Source: Polynucleobacter sp. 80A-SIGWE (GTDB lineage: Bacteria > Pseudomonadota > Gammaproteobacteria > Burkholderiales > Burkholderiaceae). Taken from it: a stretch of DNA of 64,000 nt. The notes beneath the pieces were generated by a model. It had not been told where the DNA came from. It ran no database searches and saw only the letters and a program-made list of their open reading frames with translations. Each line of letters begins with the position of its first letter. The first letter of the stretch is position 1. This document shows positions 18,606 through 26,788 of the stretch, piece by piece. The DNA lies in assembly GCF_018882295.1 (NCBI RefSeq), contig NZ_JACVOR010000002.1, forward strand, positions 372,001 to 436,000, given 5' to 3'. Both the position numbers and the translations under genes were made by a program.

Positions 18606-19616
18606 ATGAATCTCAGTTATCAGGAATTGCTGACGTTGGCCGATTCAGGTCTGAGGGCCGCAGGGATTGGTGCAAAGGCCGCTTATGAAACGGCGCAATT
18701 TTTGGCTTTAGCGGAGCTGGATGGGCTTGCATCACATGGCCTCGCACGGGTGGCTCAATACGCTGGCCATGCAAAAAATGGGCGTATTGAACTAGATCCC
18801 AAATTGAAGGTTCGACCATTCAAGACGGCAGCAGCGTTGGTTGATGCGCGTGATGGCCTCGCTTTTCCTGCACTTCGTTTTGCTACTGACCTCTCCGTGA
18901 ATCTGGCCTCCAAAAGTGGCCTTGGTTTAGTCGCGGTTACCAATAGCCATCATTTTGGCGTCGCAGGTCATTATGTTGAGGCTGCTGCAAGAGCGGGCTA
19001 TATCTCATTGTTATTTGGAAACACCCCAGCGGCAATGCCAATGGTTGGTGGTGCGAAAGCTATTTTTGGGACCAATCCTTTGGCTGCAGCCTTCCCAATT
19101 CCGGGTAGCGATCCCCTGGTCATCGACATGTCACTTTCTGCGGTTGCCCGCGGAAAATTATTGGTCGCAGCAAAAAATGGCCAGCAGATTCCAGAAGGTT
19201 GGGCATTGACTGCTGACGGTAAGCCAACCACGGATCCACAAGAGGGCCTGAAGGGTCTGATGGTTCCTCTGGGCGGTGATAAAGGGGCTTTGCTTGCCCT
19301 CATCGTTGAATTACTAGTAGTTGGGCTTTCTGGCAGTAGATTTTCCTATGAGGCAGATTCTTTTTTTGATCCGAAGGGTAACCGCCCACGGATTGGTCAG
19401 TTGATATTGACGATTGATCCAGGCTTAGCAGGCGCATCTGTTTTTGCTGGTCGAATTCAAGATTTTTTACAAGTTTTAAGTGCTGATGCCGGAACTCGTC
19501 TTCCTGGGCAGCGTCGTTTTAAGCAGCGCGCCACAGGACTAAAAGGCGGCGTCATAGTTTCAGATGTAGTTGTAGAAGAAATTCAGACTGGTATCCGCCA
19601 GTCATGGACTGAGTAG
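18606..19616 (+). CDS. Malate/L-lactate dehydrogenase family oxidoreductase, probable (R)-sulfolactate dehydrogenase (ComC-like)
   Basis: This is a 336-residue NAD(P)-dependent member of the Ldh2 family, distinct from ordinary lactate and malate dehydrogenases. Family features include LASHGLARVAQYAGHAKNGRI near residue 41, the catalytic-region HHFGVAGHYVEAAA near 116, and GTNPLAAAFP with DMSLSAVARGKL near 155-180. ComC enzymes of this family interconvert sulfopyruvate and (R)-sulfolactate. It begins the run that continues with suyA, suyB, a GntR regulator and sulfite-handling genes, which strongly suggests sulfolactate as substrate. With a second dehydrogenase of opposite stereochemistry it could racemise sulfolactate for SuyAB. 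Family call firm; substrate from context. Confidence 0.75.
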   Translation: MNLSYQELLTLADSGLRAAGIGAKAAYETAQFLALAELDGLASHGLARVAQYAGHAKNGRIELDPKLKVRPFKTAAALVDARDGLAFPALRFATDLSVNLASKSGLGLVAVTNSHHFGVAGHYVEAAARAGYISLLFGNTPAAMPMVGGAKAIFGTNPLAAAFPIPGSDPLVIDMSLSAVARGKLLVAAKNGQQIPEGWALTADGKPTTDPQEGLKGLMVPLGGDKGALLALIVELLVVGLSGSRFSYEADSFFDPKGNRPRIGQLILTIDPGLAGASVFAGRIQDFLQVLSADAGTRLPGQRRFKQRATGLKGGVIVSDVVVEEIQTGIRQSWTE

Positions 19617-19648
19617 TTTTTATAAACGAGATTATTGAGGAGATAGTA

Positions 19649-19930
19649 ATGATCCACTTTGTCGTGCATGAGCCAGCAGATGGTGTAGGTGTAGTGGTAG
19701 TTGAGGGTGTTAAAGCCGGAACCGACTTGATTGGTTGGGTAATGGATGGTGACCTAACTTTAAATATCAAGTCTGAAAGTGACATTCCAATTGGTCACAA
19801 AATTTCATTGAACGATTTCAAGCCAGGTGACACGGTAATGAAATACGGCGTTGATATTGGCAAGGTGGTAGCCCCAATTAAAAAAGGCGAACACCTCCAC
19901 GTCCAAAACGTAAAAACTAAGCGCTGGTAA
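19649..19930 (+). CDS. suyA: (R)-sulfolactate sulfo-lyase, alpha subunit
   Basis: This is a 93-residue SAF-domain protein homologous to the N-terminal part of altronate dehydratase. SuyA pairs with SuyB to split (R)-sulfolactate into pyruvate and sulfite. The segment VVVVEGVKAGTDLIGWVMDGD, the central IPIGHKISLNDFKPGDTVMKYG and the ending GEHLHVQNVKTKRW fit SuyA closely. GAGGAG precedes the ATG by 7 bases. It is followed 43 bases later by suyB, and preceded by the sulfolactate-type dehydrogenase. Generic sugar-acid hydratase small subunits are the alternative, but the local set of sulfur genes makes SuyA much more likely. Confidence 0.85.
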   Translation: MIHFVVHEPADGVGVVVVEGVKAGTDLIGWVMDGDLTLNIKSESDIPIGHKISLNDFKPGDTVMKYGVDIGKVVAPIKKGEHLHVQNVKTKRW

Positions 19931-19973
19931 TCCAGCCTCCTTACCTACCTATTCATTGAGAGAGATATAAAAA

Positions 19974-21146
19974 ATGACTAATTTGAAAGACGCGACCTTT
20001 TTAGGTTATCGCCGTGAAAACGGACGCATGGGTATTCGAAATCATGTATTGATTTTGCCTTTAGACGACTTATCTAACGCAGCCTGTGAAGCAGTAGCAA
20101 ACAACATCAAAGGAACGATGGCAATCCCTCATTCCTATGGTCGTTTGCAGTTTGGAGCTGACTTAGATTTGCATTTCCGCACTTTGATTGGAACTGGTTG
20201 CAATCCAAACGTGGCAGCAGTAGTGGTGATTGGTATTGAGCCACAGTGGACAAAAATTATTGTCGATGGCATCAAGGCATCAGGTAAGCCAGTTGAGGGA
20301 TTCTGGATTGAGGGTAATGGCGATACAGCAACGATTGCCTCTGCCAGCAAAGCTGCGTATAGCATGATGAAGCATGCATCTAAGCAAAAACGAGTTTCTG
20401 CTCCTCTTTCAGAGTTGTGGGTTTCTACAAAATGCGGTGAATCTGATACGACTTCTGGTTGCGGTGCAAACCCAACTGTTGGCGATGCTTTCGATAAGCT
20501 CTATGGAATTGGTTCTACCTTGGTATTCGGTGAGACTACCGAGTTGACTGGTGGTGAGCATTTAGTTGAGGCACGTTGCCGTACACCTGAGGTGAAGAAG
20601 AAATTCCGTGAGATGTTTGATCGTTACCAAGATGTTATTGAGCGTCATAAGACAAGCGATCTATCTGACTCCCAGCCAACCAAAGGCAATATTGCAGGTG
20701 GTTTAACAACCATCGAAGAGAAGGCTTTGGGTAATATCCAAAAAATTGGTAAGAAATGTATTGTGGATAGCGTGCTTGATAAGGGTGAAGAGCCAACAAT
20801 TCCTGGACTTCATTTCATGGACTCATCATCAGCTGCCGCTGAAATGGTCACCTTGTGTGCAGCCGCAGGTTTTACAGCTCATTTCTTCCCAACGGGGCAG
20901 GGTAACGTAATTGGTAATGCAATTCTTCCAGTAATTAAGATTTGCGCTAATCCAAAGACTGTTCGCACTATGGGTGAACACATTGACGTTGATGTGTCAG
21001 GCTTATTGCGTCGTGAAGAGAATATGGATGATGCAGGAAACAAGTTGTTAGATTGCTTGAAGCGTACCGCTGATGGTGAGTTGACTGCTTCTGAGATTCT
21101 CGGTCACCGTGAGTTTGTATTGACTCGTTTATACGAATCAGCATAA
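19974..21146 (+). CDS. suyB: (R)-sulfolactate sulfo-lyase, beta subunit
   Basis: This is a 390-residue catalytic subunit of the UxaA/altronate dehydratase C-terminal family. It begins with [23 protein letters not shown], and has [20 protein letters not shown] near residue 73, [20 protein letters not shown] near 152 and [23 protein letters not shown] near 300; the cysteines are probable iron ligands in this family. SuyAB is an iron-dependent sulfo-lyase that releases pyruvate and sulfite from (R)-sulfolactate in the cytoplasm. It follows suyA and precedes the GntR regulator by 9 bases, so it is part of one transcript. It is the step that frees carbon for growth and creates the toxic sulfite dealt with by the next genes. 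Confidence 0.87.
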   Translation: MTNLKDATFLGYRRENGRMGIRNHVLILPLDDLSNAACEAVANNIKGTMAIPHSYGRLQFGADLDLHFRTLIGTGCNPNVAAVVVIGIEPQWTKIIVDGIKASGKPVEGFWIEGNGDTATIASASKAAYSMMKHASKQKRVSAPLSELWVSTKCGESDTTSGCGANPTVGDAFDKLYGIGSTLVFGETTELTGGEHLVEARCRTPEVKKKFREMFDRYQDVIERHKTSDLSDSQPTKGNIAGGLTTIEEKALGNIQKIGKKCIVDSVLDKGEEPTIPGLHFMDSSSAAAEMVTLCAAAGFTAHFFPTGQGNVIGNAILPVIKICANPKTVRTMGEHIDVDVSGLLRREENMDDAGNKLLDCLKRTADGELTASEILGHREFVLTRLYESA

Positions 21147-21155
21147 GACTGCAGC

Positions 21156-21875
21156 ATGAGAAACCTGACCGCTTACCAAGAAGTCAAGCAAAAGATCACC
21201 GAGGATCTGGTCAGGGGTCGATATCCTATGGGGCAGGCATTGCCTGCCGAAAAGGATTTATCGAAAGAGTTGGATGTATCTATAGGTACCCTGCGTAAAG
21301 CGGTGGACGAGTTGGTTGCTGAAGGTATTGTGGTTCGACGCCAAGGCAGGGGCACCTATGTTGTTGAGCATGATCTCAAACGACTTTTATATTATTTTTT
21401 CCACATCGTTAAACACGATGCTGAAAAAAAGGTGTATCCCAAAGTTGAACTGGTTTCCTTAAATAGTGCTGCTGCCAATAAAGAAGAGGCAAGTAAGTTG
21501 GAAATTAAAGAGGGATCACCTGTTTGGAGAATTACCAATCGCCTTTCATTGGAAGGGCAATGCGTGATGATCGACCAGATCACGCTAGATAAAAAGCGGT
21601 TTAAGGATTTAACCCGTGCAGACTTTATTGATCGCAAAGGTAGCATTTACCAAATGTACCAAATGGAGTATGGCCAGACTGTAGTGCGAAGCAGTGAACG
21701 CTTACGCGCTGGATTGGCAGGCAAACAGCATGGTGAATGGCTTGGATTAAAGCCAGACTCCCCAGTGCTCATCATTCGAAGGGTAGCGCTTGGTATTCAG
21801 GATGAACCTTTGGAGTGGCGCGTCTCTACCTTAAATACTACTCAACACGAGTATTTCAGTGAGTTAGTAGCTTAG
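21156..21875 (+). CDS. GntR/HutC-family transcriptional regulator (probable SuyR)
   Basis: This 239-residue regulator has an N-terminal GntR winged helix (KQKITEDLVRGRYPMGQALPAEKDLSKELDVSIGTLRKAVDEL ... GRGTYV, residues 8-70) and a C-terminal UTRA ligand-binding domain ending in SPVLIIRRVALGIQDEPLEWRVSTLNT. HutC-type proteins are usually repressors relieved by a pathway substrate. It sits directly after suyB and overlaps no gene. It probably controls the suy operon through the 26-base inverted repeat at 18479-18504. SuyR in other sulfolactate users is not always of this family, so I leave the symbol blank. Confidence 0.85.
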   Translation: MRNLTAYQEVKQKITEDLVRGRYPMGQALPAEKDLSKELDVSIGTLRKAVDELVAEGIVVRRQGRGTYVVEHDLKRLLYYFFHIVKHDAEKKVYPKVELVSLNSAAANKEEASKLEIKEGSPVWRITNRLSLEGQCVMIDQITLDKKRFKDLTRADFIDRKGSIYQMYQMEYGQTVVRSSERLRAGLAGKQHGEWLGLKPDSPVLIIRRVALGIQDEPLEWRVSTLNTTQHEYFSELVA

Positions 21876-21879
21876 ATTG

Positions 21880-22872
21880 ATGCTAACTACCACTCGAAAA
21901 AATATTCCAGGACTTTTAGTCTGCCTGGTCATTGCCATGTCAACCAGTTTTCTATCTGAGAACTATGGCGGCCCACAGTTGTTGTATGCCTTACTGATTG
22001 GCTTATCCCTACATTTTTTATACCTGAATGAAACAGTAAAGCCAGGAATTGATTTTTGTGCAAAAACGGTTTTGCGTTTAGGCGTTGCATTCCTAGGTAT
22101 CCGCATTACATTTGCTGATATTGGTGCAATCGGTTGGAATACTGGGCTAATGGTGATGTTTGCAGTAGGCGCTACGGTATGCCTTGGCTTCTTCCTGGCC
22201 AAACTGTTGAAGCTATCCCCTGACTTTGGTCTGATCGCGGGAGGGTCTGTTGGTATTTGTGGGGCGTCTGCAGCATTAGCAGTTGCCTCGGTTCTTCCAA
22301 AAACAAAAGAGAATGAGCGCTTTACTTTACTGGTAGTGGTTGGGGTAACCGTTCTTTCAACCATCGCAATGGTGGTGTATCCATTTGCCCTACAGTTACT
22401 CAACATTACTGATTTACCTGCAGGCATATTTCTAGGTGCAACCATTCATGATGTTGCACAGGTAGTTGCTGCTGGTATGTTGTTTGGGCCGGAGGCAGGC
22501 GATGTCGCTACGGTTGTTAAGTTATTCCGGGTTGCATTGTTGTTGCCCGTGGTTTTATTTATCTCTATTTTCTTTGGCGCTGAAAAATCATCTCAACGCT
22601 TAGGCTGGGGAAGTTTGCGTCTGATACCAACATTCCTATTGGGATTTGTTGCTTTGTCCGTTGTTGCATCCATGCAGATTTTGCCAAGCTCGGTAACCCA
22701 CTCTATTGGCGGCATATCTCGCTGGATGCTCGTGATTGCTATCGGCGCTGCTGGATTGAAGACAAACTTTCAGGAGTTAGCAAAGCTCGGCTGGCAACCA
22801 GTTGTGATGTTGGTAGTGGAAACCCTATTTATTGCTTCAATAGGCTTAATTTTTATCATGAATCTGGCTTAA
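21880..22872 (+). CDS. YeiH/UPF0324-family putative sulfate/sulfite exporter
   Basis: This 330-residue membrane protein has about ten helices and belongs to the YeiH (putative sulfate exporter) family. It contains the family motifs KPGIDFCAKTVLRLGVAFLGIRI near residue 47, GGSVGICGASAALAVASVLPKTKENERF near 121, and IFLGATIHDVAQVVAAG near 184. Members occur next to sulfolactate and taurine dissimilation genes (called SuyZ in some) and are thought to export sulfite or sulfate. The ATG at 21880 follows the regulator's stop by 4 bases; a TTG at 21877 is also possible. It is placed between the lyase that makes sulfite and the enzyme that oxidises it, consistent with sulfite export to the periplasm. 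Confidence 0.8.
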   Translation: MLTTTRKNIPGLLVCLVIAMSTSFLSENYGGPQLLYALLIGLSLHFLYLNETVKPGIDFCAKTVLRLGVAFLGIRITFADIGAIGWNTGLMVMFAVGATVCLGFFLAKLLKLSPDFGLIAGGSVGICGASAALAVASVLPKTKENERFTLLVVVGVTVLSTIAMVVYPFALQLLNITDLPAGIFLGATIHDVAQVVAAGMLFGPEAGDVATVVKLFRVALLLPVVLFISIFFGAEKSSQRLGWGSLRLIPTFLLGFVALSVVASMQILPSSVTHSIGGISRWMLVIAIGAAGLKTNFQELAKLGWQPVVMLVVETLFIASIGLIFIMNLA

Positions 22873-22957
22873 CGTTATTGCCATTAATTATTTTGGCGAT
22901 ATTCTTTAAATAATGCGTTCTTAATTGATGTGTCTATTTTAAAAAGGTGAAATACCT

Positions 22958-24217
22958 ATGTCAGACAACAGCAATACTTCTAGTCGCCGAAAATTTCTAA
23001 AAAATTCTGCTGGGGTTGGTGCAGGTCTTGGAGCCGCAATGGTCTCTGGTGCTTCGCTTGCCCAATCCTCAACAAGTGAATTTTTAGAGGTAGATCCTTG
23101 GACTAAGGTGCAGGGCTCGACTTTCATTAATCCACCATATGGCCTTCCTTCAAAATATGAGAAGAATGTAGTTCGGGTCTTGCCATCTCCGGCTCCAACA
23201 TTTTTAACTGGATCGCGCACACCGCTACAAAATTTGCATGGCATTATCACGCCAAATGGACTCTTCTTTGAGAGACATCACGCTGGTGTGCCGGATATCA
23301 ATCCTGATCAGCATCGTTTAGTCATTCATGGCATGGTCGATAGACCTTTGATGCTATCGATGGAAGACATTGTTCGTTTCCCATCAGAGTCTCGAATTTA
23401 TTTTTTAGAATGCTCTGGCAATAGTGCTGCTGAGTTAAAAAAGGCAAGCGGTAAAACTGCCCAAGAAATTCACGGGCTGCTTTCTTGTTGCGAATGGACT
23501 GGCGTTCGCCTATCCACCATCTTTCAAGAATGTGGAATCCAGCCTGGCGCTACATGGGCTTTAGCAGAAGGCGCCGATGGCGCTGCAATGACTCGAAGTA
23601 TTCCGATGAGCAAGATGATGGACGATGCTTTATTGGTGTATGCCCAGAATGGAGAGATGTTACGCGCAGAGCAGGGCTATCCACTGCGCCTTTTCTTGCC
23701 AGGATTCGAAGGCAACATGAGTATTAAGTGGTTAAGGCGTATTAAATTAGGAGCCGAGCCTTGGCAAACCCGTGAAGAAACGTCTGCCTATACTGACTTG
23801 CAGAAGGATGGTAAGGCTCAGCAATTTACATTTGCCATGGATGTGAAGTCTGTCATTACGCAACCCTCTGGCATGATGAAACTCAAGTCCAAGGGATTCT
23901 ATGAGGTTTCAGGTGTCGCTTGGTCTGGCAATGGAAAAATTAAAAAGGTTGAAGTATCAACCGATGGTGGAAAGTCTTGGGGCGATGCCATCTTGCAAGA
24001 GCCGGTCATGGACAAGTCTTTAGTGCGCTTTCGCTATCCCTGGGTTTGGAATGGTGAGCCGACAGTATTTATGAGTCGAGCAATCGACTCTAGTGGCGAT
24101 ACCCAGCCAAGCATGGAAGCTTTATTAAAGGTGAAGAGCCCTAATAGTTTTTATCACAACAATGCAATTCAGCCATGGCGTGTTGCTGCTAACGGGGAGA
24201 TTACAAATGGTCGTTAA
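22958..24217 (+). CDS. SoxC-like molybdenum sulfite/sulfane dehydrogenase, Tat-exported
   Basis: This 419-residue protein belongs to the sulfite oxidase molybdopterin family. It has a Tat signal (SRRKFLKNS followed by an Ala/Gly-rich stretch to about residue 36). The molybdenum-ligating Cys152 is in FLECSGNS, the SoxC form rather than the CAGN of SorA and animal sulfite oxidase. A C-terminal dimerisation domain follows from about residue 290. SoxC normally works in the SoxXYZABCD thiosulfate system. Here no soxXYZAB genes are present, and suyAB lies upstream, so oxidation of sulfite to sulfate in the periplasm is the likely job. It overlaps the cytochrome gene by 11 bases. Confidence 0.85.
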   Translation: MSDNSNTSSRRKFLKNSAGVGAGLGAAMVSGASLAQSSTSEFLEVDPWTKVQGSTFINPPYGLPSKYEKNVVRVLPSPAPTFLTGSRTPLQNLHGIITPNGLFFERHHAGVPDINPDQHRLVIHGMVDRPLMLSMEDIVRFPSESRIYFLECSGNSAAELKKASGKTAQEIHGLLSCCEWTGVRLSTIFQECGIQPGATWALAEGADGAAMTRSIPMSKMMDDALLVYAQNGEMLRAEQGYPLRLFLPGFEGNMSIKWLRRIKLGAEPWQTREETSAYTDLQKDGKAQQFTFAMDVKSVITQPSGMMKLKSKGFYEVSGVAWSGNGKIKKVEVSTDGGKSWGDAILQEPVMDKSLVRFRYPWVWNGEPTVFMSRAIDSSGDTQPSMEALLKVKSPNSFYHNNAIQPWRVAANGEITNGR

Positions 24218-24743
24218 ATCTTTTGTGAAACTTCCTCTAGCCTTGGCATTGTCTGGCGTTCTAGTGGCTTGCAGCAGTGGGTATCACACGACTGGACCAG
24301 TTGGTCTTGGTAAGCCGGTTACTGAAAACCAAATCAAAGCATGGAATATTGATATTGGTCCAAGTGGTGCAGGCCTGCCACCAGGATCTGGCACAGCCGC
24401 AATAGGCGAAACCATTTACCAGCAAAAATGTTCATCCTGTCATGGTGACAAAGGGCAGGGCGCAATTGCTAACCGATTGGTTGGTGGGGGCAATCTCAAT
24501 ACAGATAAGCCAGTTAAAACAGTGGGTAGTTTTTGGCCTTATTCCACAACCATATTCGATTATGTAAGACGGGCTATGCCACACCAAGCTCCGCAATCAC
24601 TCACGGATGATCAGGTGTACGCTTTAACTGCCTATATCTTGTATATGAATAAGATCGTCTCAAAAGATGAGGTAATGAACGCGAGCACATTACCCTTGGT
24701 AAAGATGCCAAATCGAGATGGGTTTATTCCAATCATCAAGTAG
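24207..24743 (+). CDS. SoxD-like c-type cytochrome lipoprotein, electron acceptor of the sulfite dehydrogenase
   Basis: This 178-residue cytochrome has a lipoprotein signal with Cys22 in LVACSSG. A single haem site CSSCH lies at residues 75-79, and the distal region has KTVGSFWPYSTTIFDYVRRAMPHQAP...YALTAYIL, which closely follows SoxD. Classical SoxD is about twice as long and has two haem domains; only the SoxD-like domain is present here. I chose ATG 24207, which gives a clean signal; it overlaps the SoxC-like gene by 11 bases. The pair should pass electrons from sulfite to the respiratory chain. Confidence 0.83.
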   Translation: MVVKSFVKLPLALALSGVLVACSSGYHTTGPVGLGKPVTENQIKAWNIDIGPSGAGLPPGSGTAAIGETIYQQKCSSCHGDKGQGAIANRLVGGGNLNTDKPVKTVGSFWPYSTTIFDYVRRAMPHQAPQSLTDDQVYALTAYILYMNKIVSKDEVMNASTLPLVKMPNRDGFIPIIK

Positions 24744-24762
24744 GGATCTGCATTGAGTCTAT

Positions 24763-24927
24763 TTAAGCGTAAGAGTCCTCAAACTCTTCCATTTTGATCG
24801 TAGTCATCAAGAACAGAATTCTGCGCTGGAAACTTTTGCGCTCACTGACATTCTCATGCGGCAGCTGATCATGCTCACGCAGTAGCTGGGTAATGATGGG
24901 GTTGTAGTGTTCGCGTACAGGTGACAT
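24763..24927 (-). CDS. Small hypothetical protein (54 residues)
   Basis: On the minus strand a 54-codon frame begins with ATG at 24927 and ends with TAA at 24763. The protein starts MSPVREHYNPIITQLLREHD and ends with KMEEFEDSYA, a soluble, charged sequence with no motif I recognise. A well-placed AAGGA lies 6 bases before the ATG, which is the main support. It is convergent with the cytochrome gene, 19 bases away, and lies downstream of the ferredoxin reductase gene on the same strand. It may be co-transcribed with that gene or have its own promoter in the dyad-rich gap. No function is proposed. Confidence 0.55.
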   Translation of the reverse strand: MSPVREHYNPIITQLLREHDQLPHENVSERKSFQRRILFLMTTIKMEEFEDSYA

Positions 24928-25001
24928 CTCGATTCCTTGATAAATATCTCGTTATAGATAATTTACCAAGGCATCTATATATCCACAAGGAATATATAGC
25001 G

Positions 25002-25024
25002 ATATCTAAATTACTTTTAGATAT
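25002..25024. promoter_or_regulatory. AT-rich inverted repeat between the reductase gene and the 54-residue ORF
   Basis: ATATCTAAA (25002-25010) and TTTAGATAT (25016-25024) form a perfect 9-bp inverted repeat with a TTACT centre, just after the ferredoxin reductase stop. The same gap holds ATATAT and ATCTATA repeats. No T-run follows, so it does not look like an intrinsic terminator; an operator upstream of the small ORF is more likely. Confidence 0.35.
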
Positions 25025-25034
25025 ATAAAGCGGA

Positions 25035-25811
25035 TTACTTTTCTACGAATGCGCGTTCGAATACGTAGTCACCTAGCTGACCTAAGCTGGGGGATACCTT
25101 GAAGCCTTTAGCATCTAGCATCTCAGCAGTTTCTTTCAGCATGGATGGGCTACCGCAGATCATTGCGCGATCCACGGCTGGATCTAGTGGGGGCAAGCCA
25201 ATATCTTTAAAGAGTTGACCAGATTCAATGGCGGTAGTTAGGCGGCCAGTATGTTTGAAGGCTTCGCGCGTCACGGTTGGGTAGTAGATTAATTTCTCAC
25301 GAATGATCTCGCCAATATATTCATCTTGGGTGAGCTCGTTTTTGATGTAATCACCATAAGCCAATTCGCTAACTAAGCGAACTCCATGGATGAGCACTAC
25401 CTTCTCAAACTTTTCATAGGTATCTGGATCACGAATGATGCTCATGAATGGCGCCAAGCCTGTCCCGGTACTGAAAAGGTAAAGATGTTTGCCTGGATTT
25501 AAGTCATCAATGACCAAGGTGCCAACAGATTTCTCGCTCACCAAAATAGGGTCACCAACCTGAATCTTCTGAAGGCGAGAGGTAAGGGGACCATCTTGGA
25601 CCTTGATACTCAAGAACTCTAAATGCTCTTCATAATTAGGGCTTGCCACGCTATAGGCGCGTACTAATGGCTTGCCTTCAACCTCTAAGCCAATCATCAA
25701 AAAATGGCCGCTACGAAAGCGCAGACCTTTGTTTCTGGTGGTGGTAAAGCTAAATAGGGTGTCGTTCCAGTGATGGACTGTGAGAACGGTTTCAGTGTTG
25801 TAGGCTGCCAT
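25035..25811 (-). CDS. fpr: Ferredoxin--NADP+ reductase
   Basis: This 258-residue flavoenzyme matches bacterial Fpr in length and layout. An FAD domain carries the RAYSVASP motif near residue 51, GPLTSRLQ near 76, and an NADP domain includes FSTGTGLAPFMSIIRD near 112 and CGSPSMLKETAEML near 220. The C-terminus ends in YVFERAFVEK, the aromatic-rich ending typical of this subfamily. It moves electrons between NADPH and ferredoxin or flavodoxin, for iron-sulfur repair and oxidative stress. It starts at the edge of a divergent gap, in which two short hairpins occur upstream of its start codon. Confidence 0.9.
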   Translation of the reverse strand: MAAYNTETVLTVHHWNDTLFSFTTTRNKGLRFRSGHFLMIGLEVEGKPLVRAYSVASPNYEEHLEFLSIKVQDGPLTSRLQKIQVGDPILVSEKSVGTLVIDDLNPGKHLYLFSTGTGLAPFMSIIRDPDTYEKFEKVVLIHGVRLVSELAYGDYIKNELTQDEYIGEIIREKLIYYPTVTREAFKHTGRLTTAIESGQLFKDIGLPPLDPAVDRAMICGSPSMLKETAEMLDAKGFKVSPSLGQLGDYVFERAFVEK

Positions 25812-25824
25812 AAACGCTTAATAA

Positions 25825-25859
25825 TGAGGTGTAAACCTCAATTATCCCCATTCTTGGGG
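25825..25859. promoter_or_regulatory. Tandem hairpins upstream of fpr
   Basis: Two perfect short inverted repeats lie in the fpr leader/divergent gap: TGAGGT-GTAA-ACCTCA (25825-25840) and CCCCA-TTCT-TGGGG (25846-25859). They may be regulator sites or leader structures. I cannot assign a factor. Confidence 0.3.
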
Positions 25860-25960
25860 TGGTTCTATAGATAAAAAAGTATTTAGCTTATAAAAAGGGA
25901 TTCTTTTACTTATGCTTGCTAGTTCCCTATGATCCTTTCATACCCAACCGAAAGAGTCAC

Positions 25961-26233
25961 ATGTCTACAAAGCCTGCAGTACAGAAGCCCTTATTTCTAA
26001 CCATCATCCAGATTTTTCTGGGTTTGGCCTTGTTGAGCCTGTCGACCCACTTAGCGCTGGAAAGCTCCCTTTATCTTGAGGTCCTCAATCAGAGCGGCCT
26101 GAACCAATACCATGCCTTTGGAGTACTGGTTTGCCTTAGCTTCATTTCAGGCGTGTTTCTTATTGCGCAGCATGTTCTCACGCAAGATCAAGCTAGCATT
26201 GATGATCACTTTATTCAGGCCCTGAACTACTAA
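25961..26233 (+). CDS. Small membrane protein (90 residues), unknown function
   Basis: The ATG at 25961 opens a 90-residue protein with two likely membrane helices, around residues 11-33 (LFLTIIQIFLGLALLSLSTHLAL) and 47-66 (HAFGVLVCLSFISGVFLIA), and a short charged tail. The frame is also open 15 codons upstream, but the ATG gives a normal start just before a short polar N-terminus. It is followed 41 bases later by a membrane methyltransferase gene and may be co-transcribed. I do not recognise the family. Confidence 0.6.
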   Translation: MSTKPAVQKPLFLTIIQIFLGLALLSLSTHLALESSLYLEVLNQSGLNQYHAFGVLVCLSFISGVFLIAQHVLTQDQASIDDHFIQALNY

Positions 26234-26274
26234 AGGAAGATAGACTGTGGTCTTATCCCCATAAGGCCACAAAT

Positions 26275-26760
26275 ATGATTTCATCGCACCATAAATCCAT
26301 CTTCGAGAGAGGAGCATGGTATGTGGTGGTTCAGGGAATTTTGATTGGTCTGATCTTATTCGGGCCCCAAGGATTTCCACTCATCACCTCGGAGCCTCTC
26401 ACCGCCATTCTTCAATCCTGTGGCATTGCCATTGGTTTGCTAGCTTGTTTAATTATGGTGATTGCCGTAATTAATCTAGGAAAAAATCTCACCCCCTTAC
26501 CTTGTCCTAAAGACGATGCCGTTCTGATTCAGACTGGCTTATACCGATATGTTCGGCACCCCATTTATTTCGGAGTGCTCTTAGCGGCTCTAGCCTGGCT
26601 ACTCGTCTTCCCCGGACTTTTTGTATTGGTATACGCCCTTGGTTTGTTTTTTCTATTTGACATCAAAGCAAGGCGTGAAGAGGTATGGCTGGTAGATCGT
26701 TTCCCAGCCTACCGGGACTATCAGGCAACGGTCAAAAAATTAATCCCTGGCATCTATTAA
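26275..26760 (+). CDS. Isoprenylcysteine carboxyl methyltransferase-like integral membrane methyltransferase
   Basis: This 161-residue membrane protein has four or five helices and the ICMT/PEMT-family signature: LIQTGLYRYVRHPIYFGVLLAALAWLL near residues 83-110 (the G-x-Y-x-x-x-R-H-P-x-Y motif) and an E-E pair followed by FPAYRDYQATVKKLIP near the C-terminus. Such enzymes use S-adenosylmethionine to methylate membrane lipids, quinone-type or prenyl compounds; in bacteria most are uncharacterised. It precedes an OsmC-like gene by 28 bases. The family is confident, the substrate unknown. Confidence 0.8.
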   Translation: MISSHHKSIFERGAWYVVVQGILIGLILFGPQGFPLITSEPLTAILQSCGIAIGLLACLIMVIAVINLGKNLTPLPCPKDDAVLIQTGLYRYVRHPIYFGVLLAALAWLLVFPGLFVLVYALGLFFLFDIKARREEVWLVDRFPAYRDYQATVKKLIPGIY

Positions 26761-26788
26761 TATAGAGTTTTAAGTTATTGGAGTAGCT

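Noticed and set aside
18427-18609. A 60-codon plus-strand frame before the sulfolactate dehydrogenase
   Set aside because: It spans the predicted promoter and operator dyad and has no recognisable features. Its overlap with the next ATG looks accidental, though a coupling peptide cannot be fully excluded.
22958-24743. Naming the pair sorAB
   Set aside because: The molybdenum site reads ECSGNS as in SoxC, and the cytochrome matches SoxD-type motifs, so the SorA name would be misleading even though the reaction may be the same.
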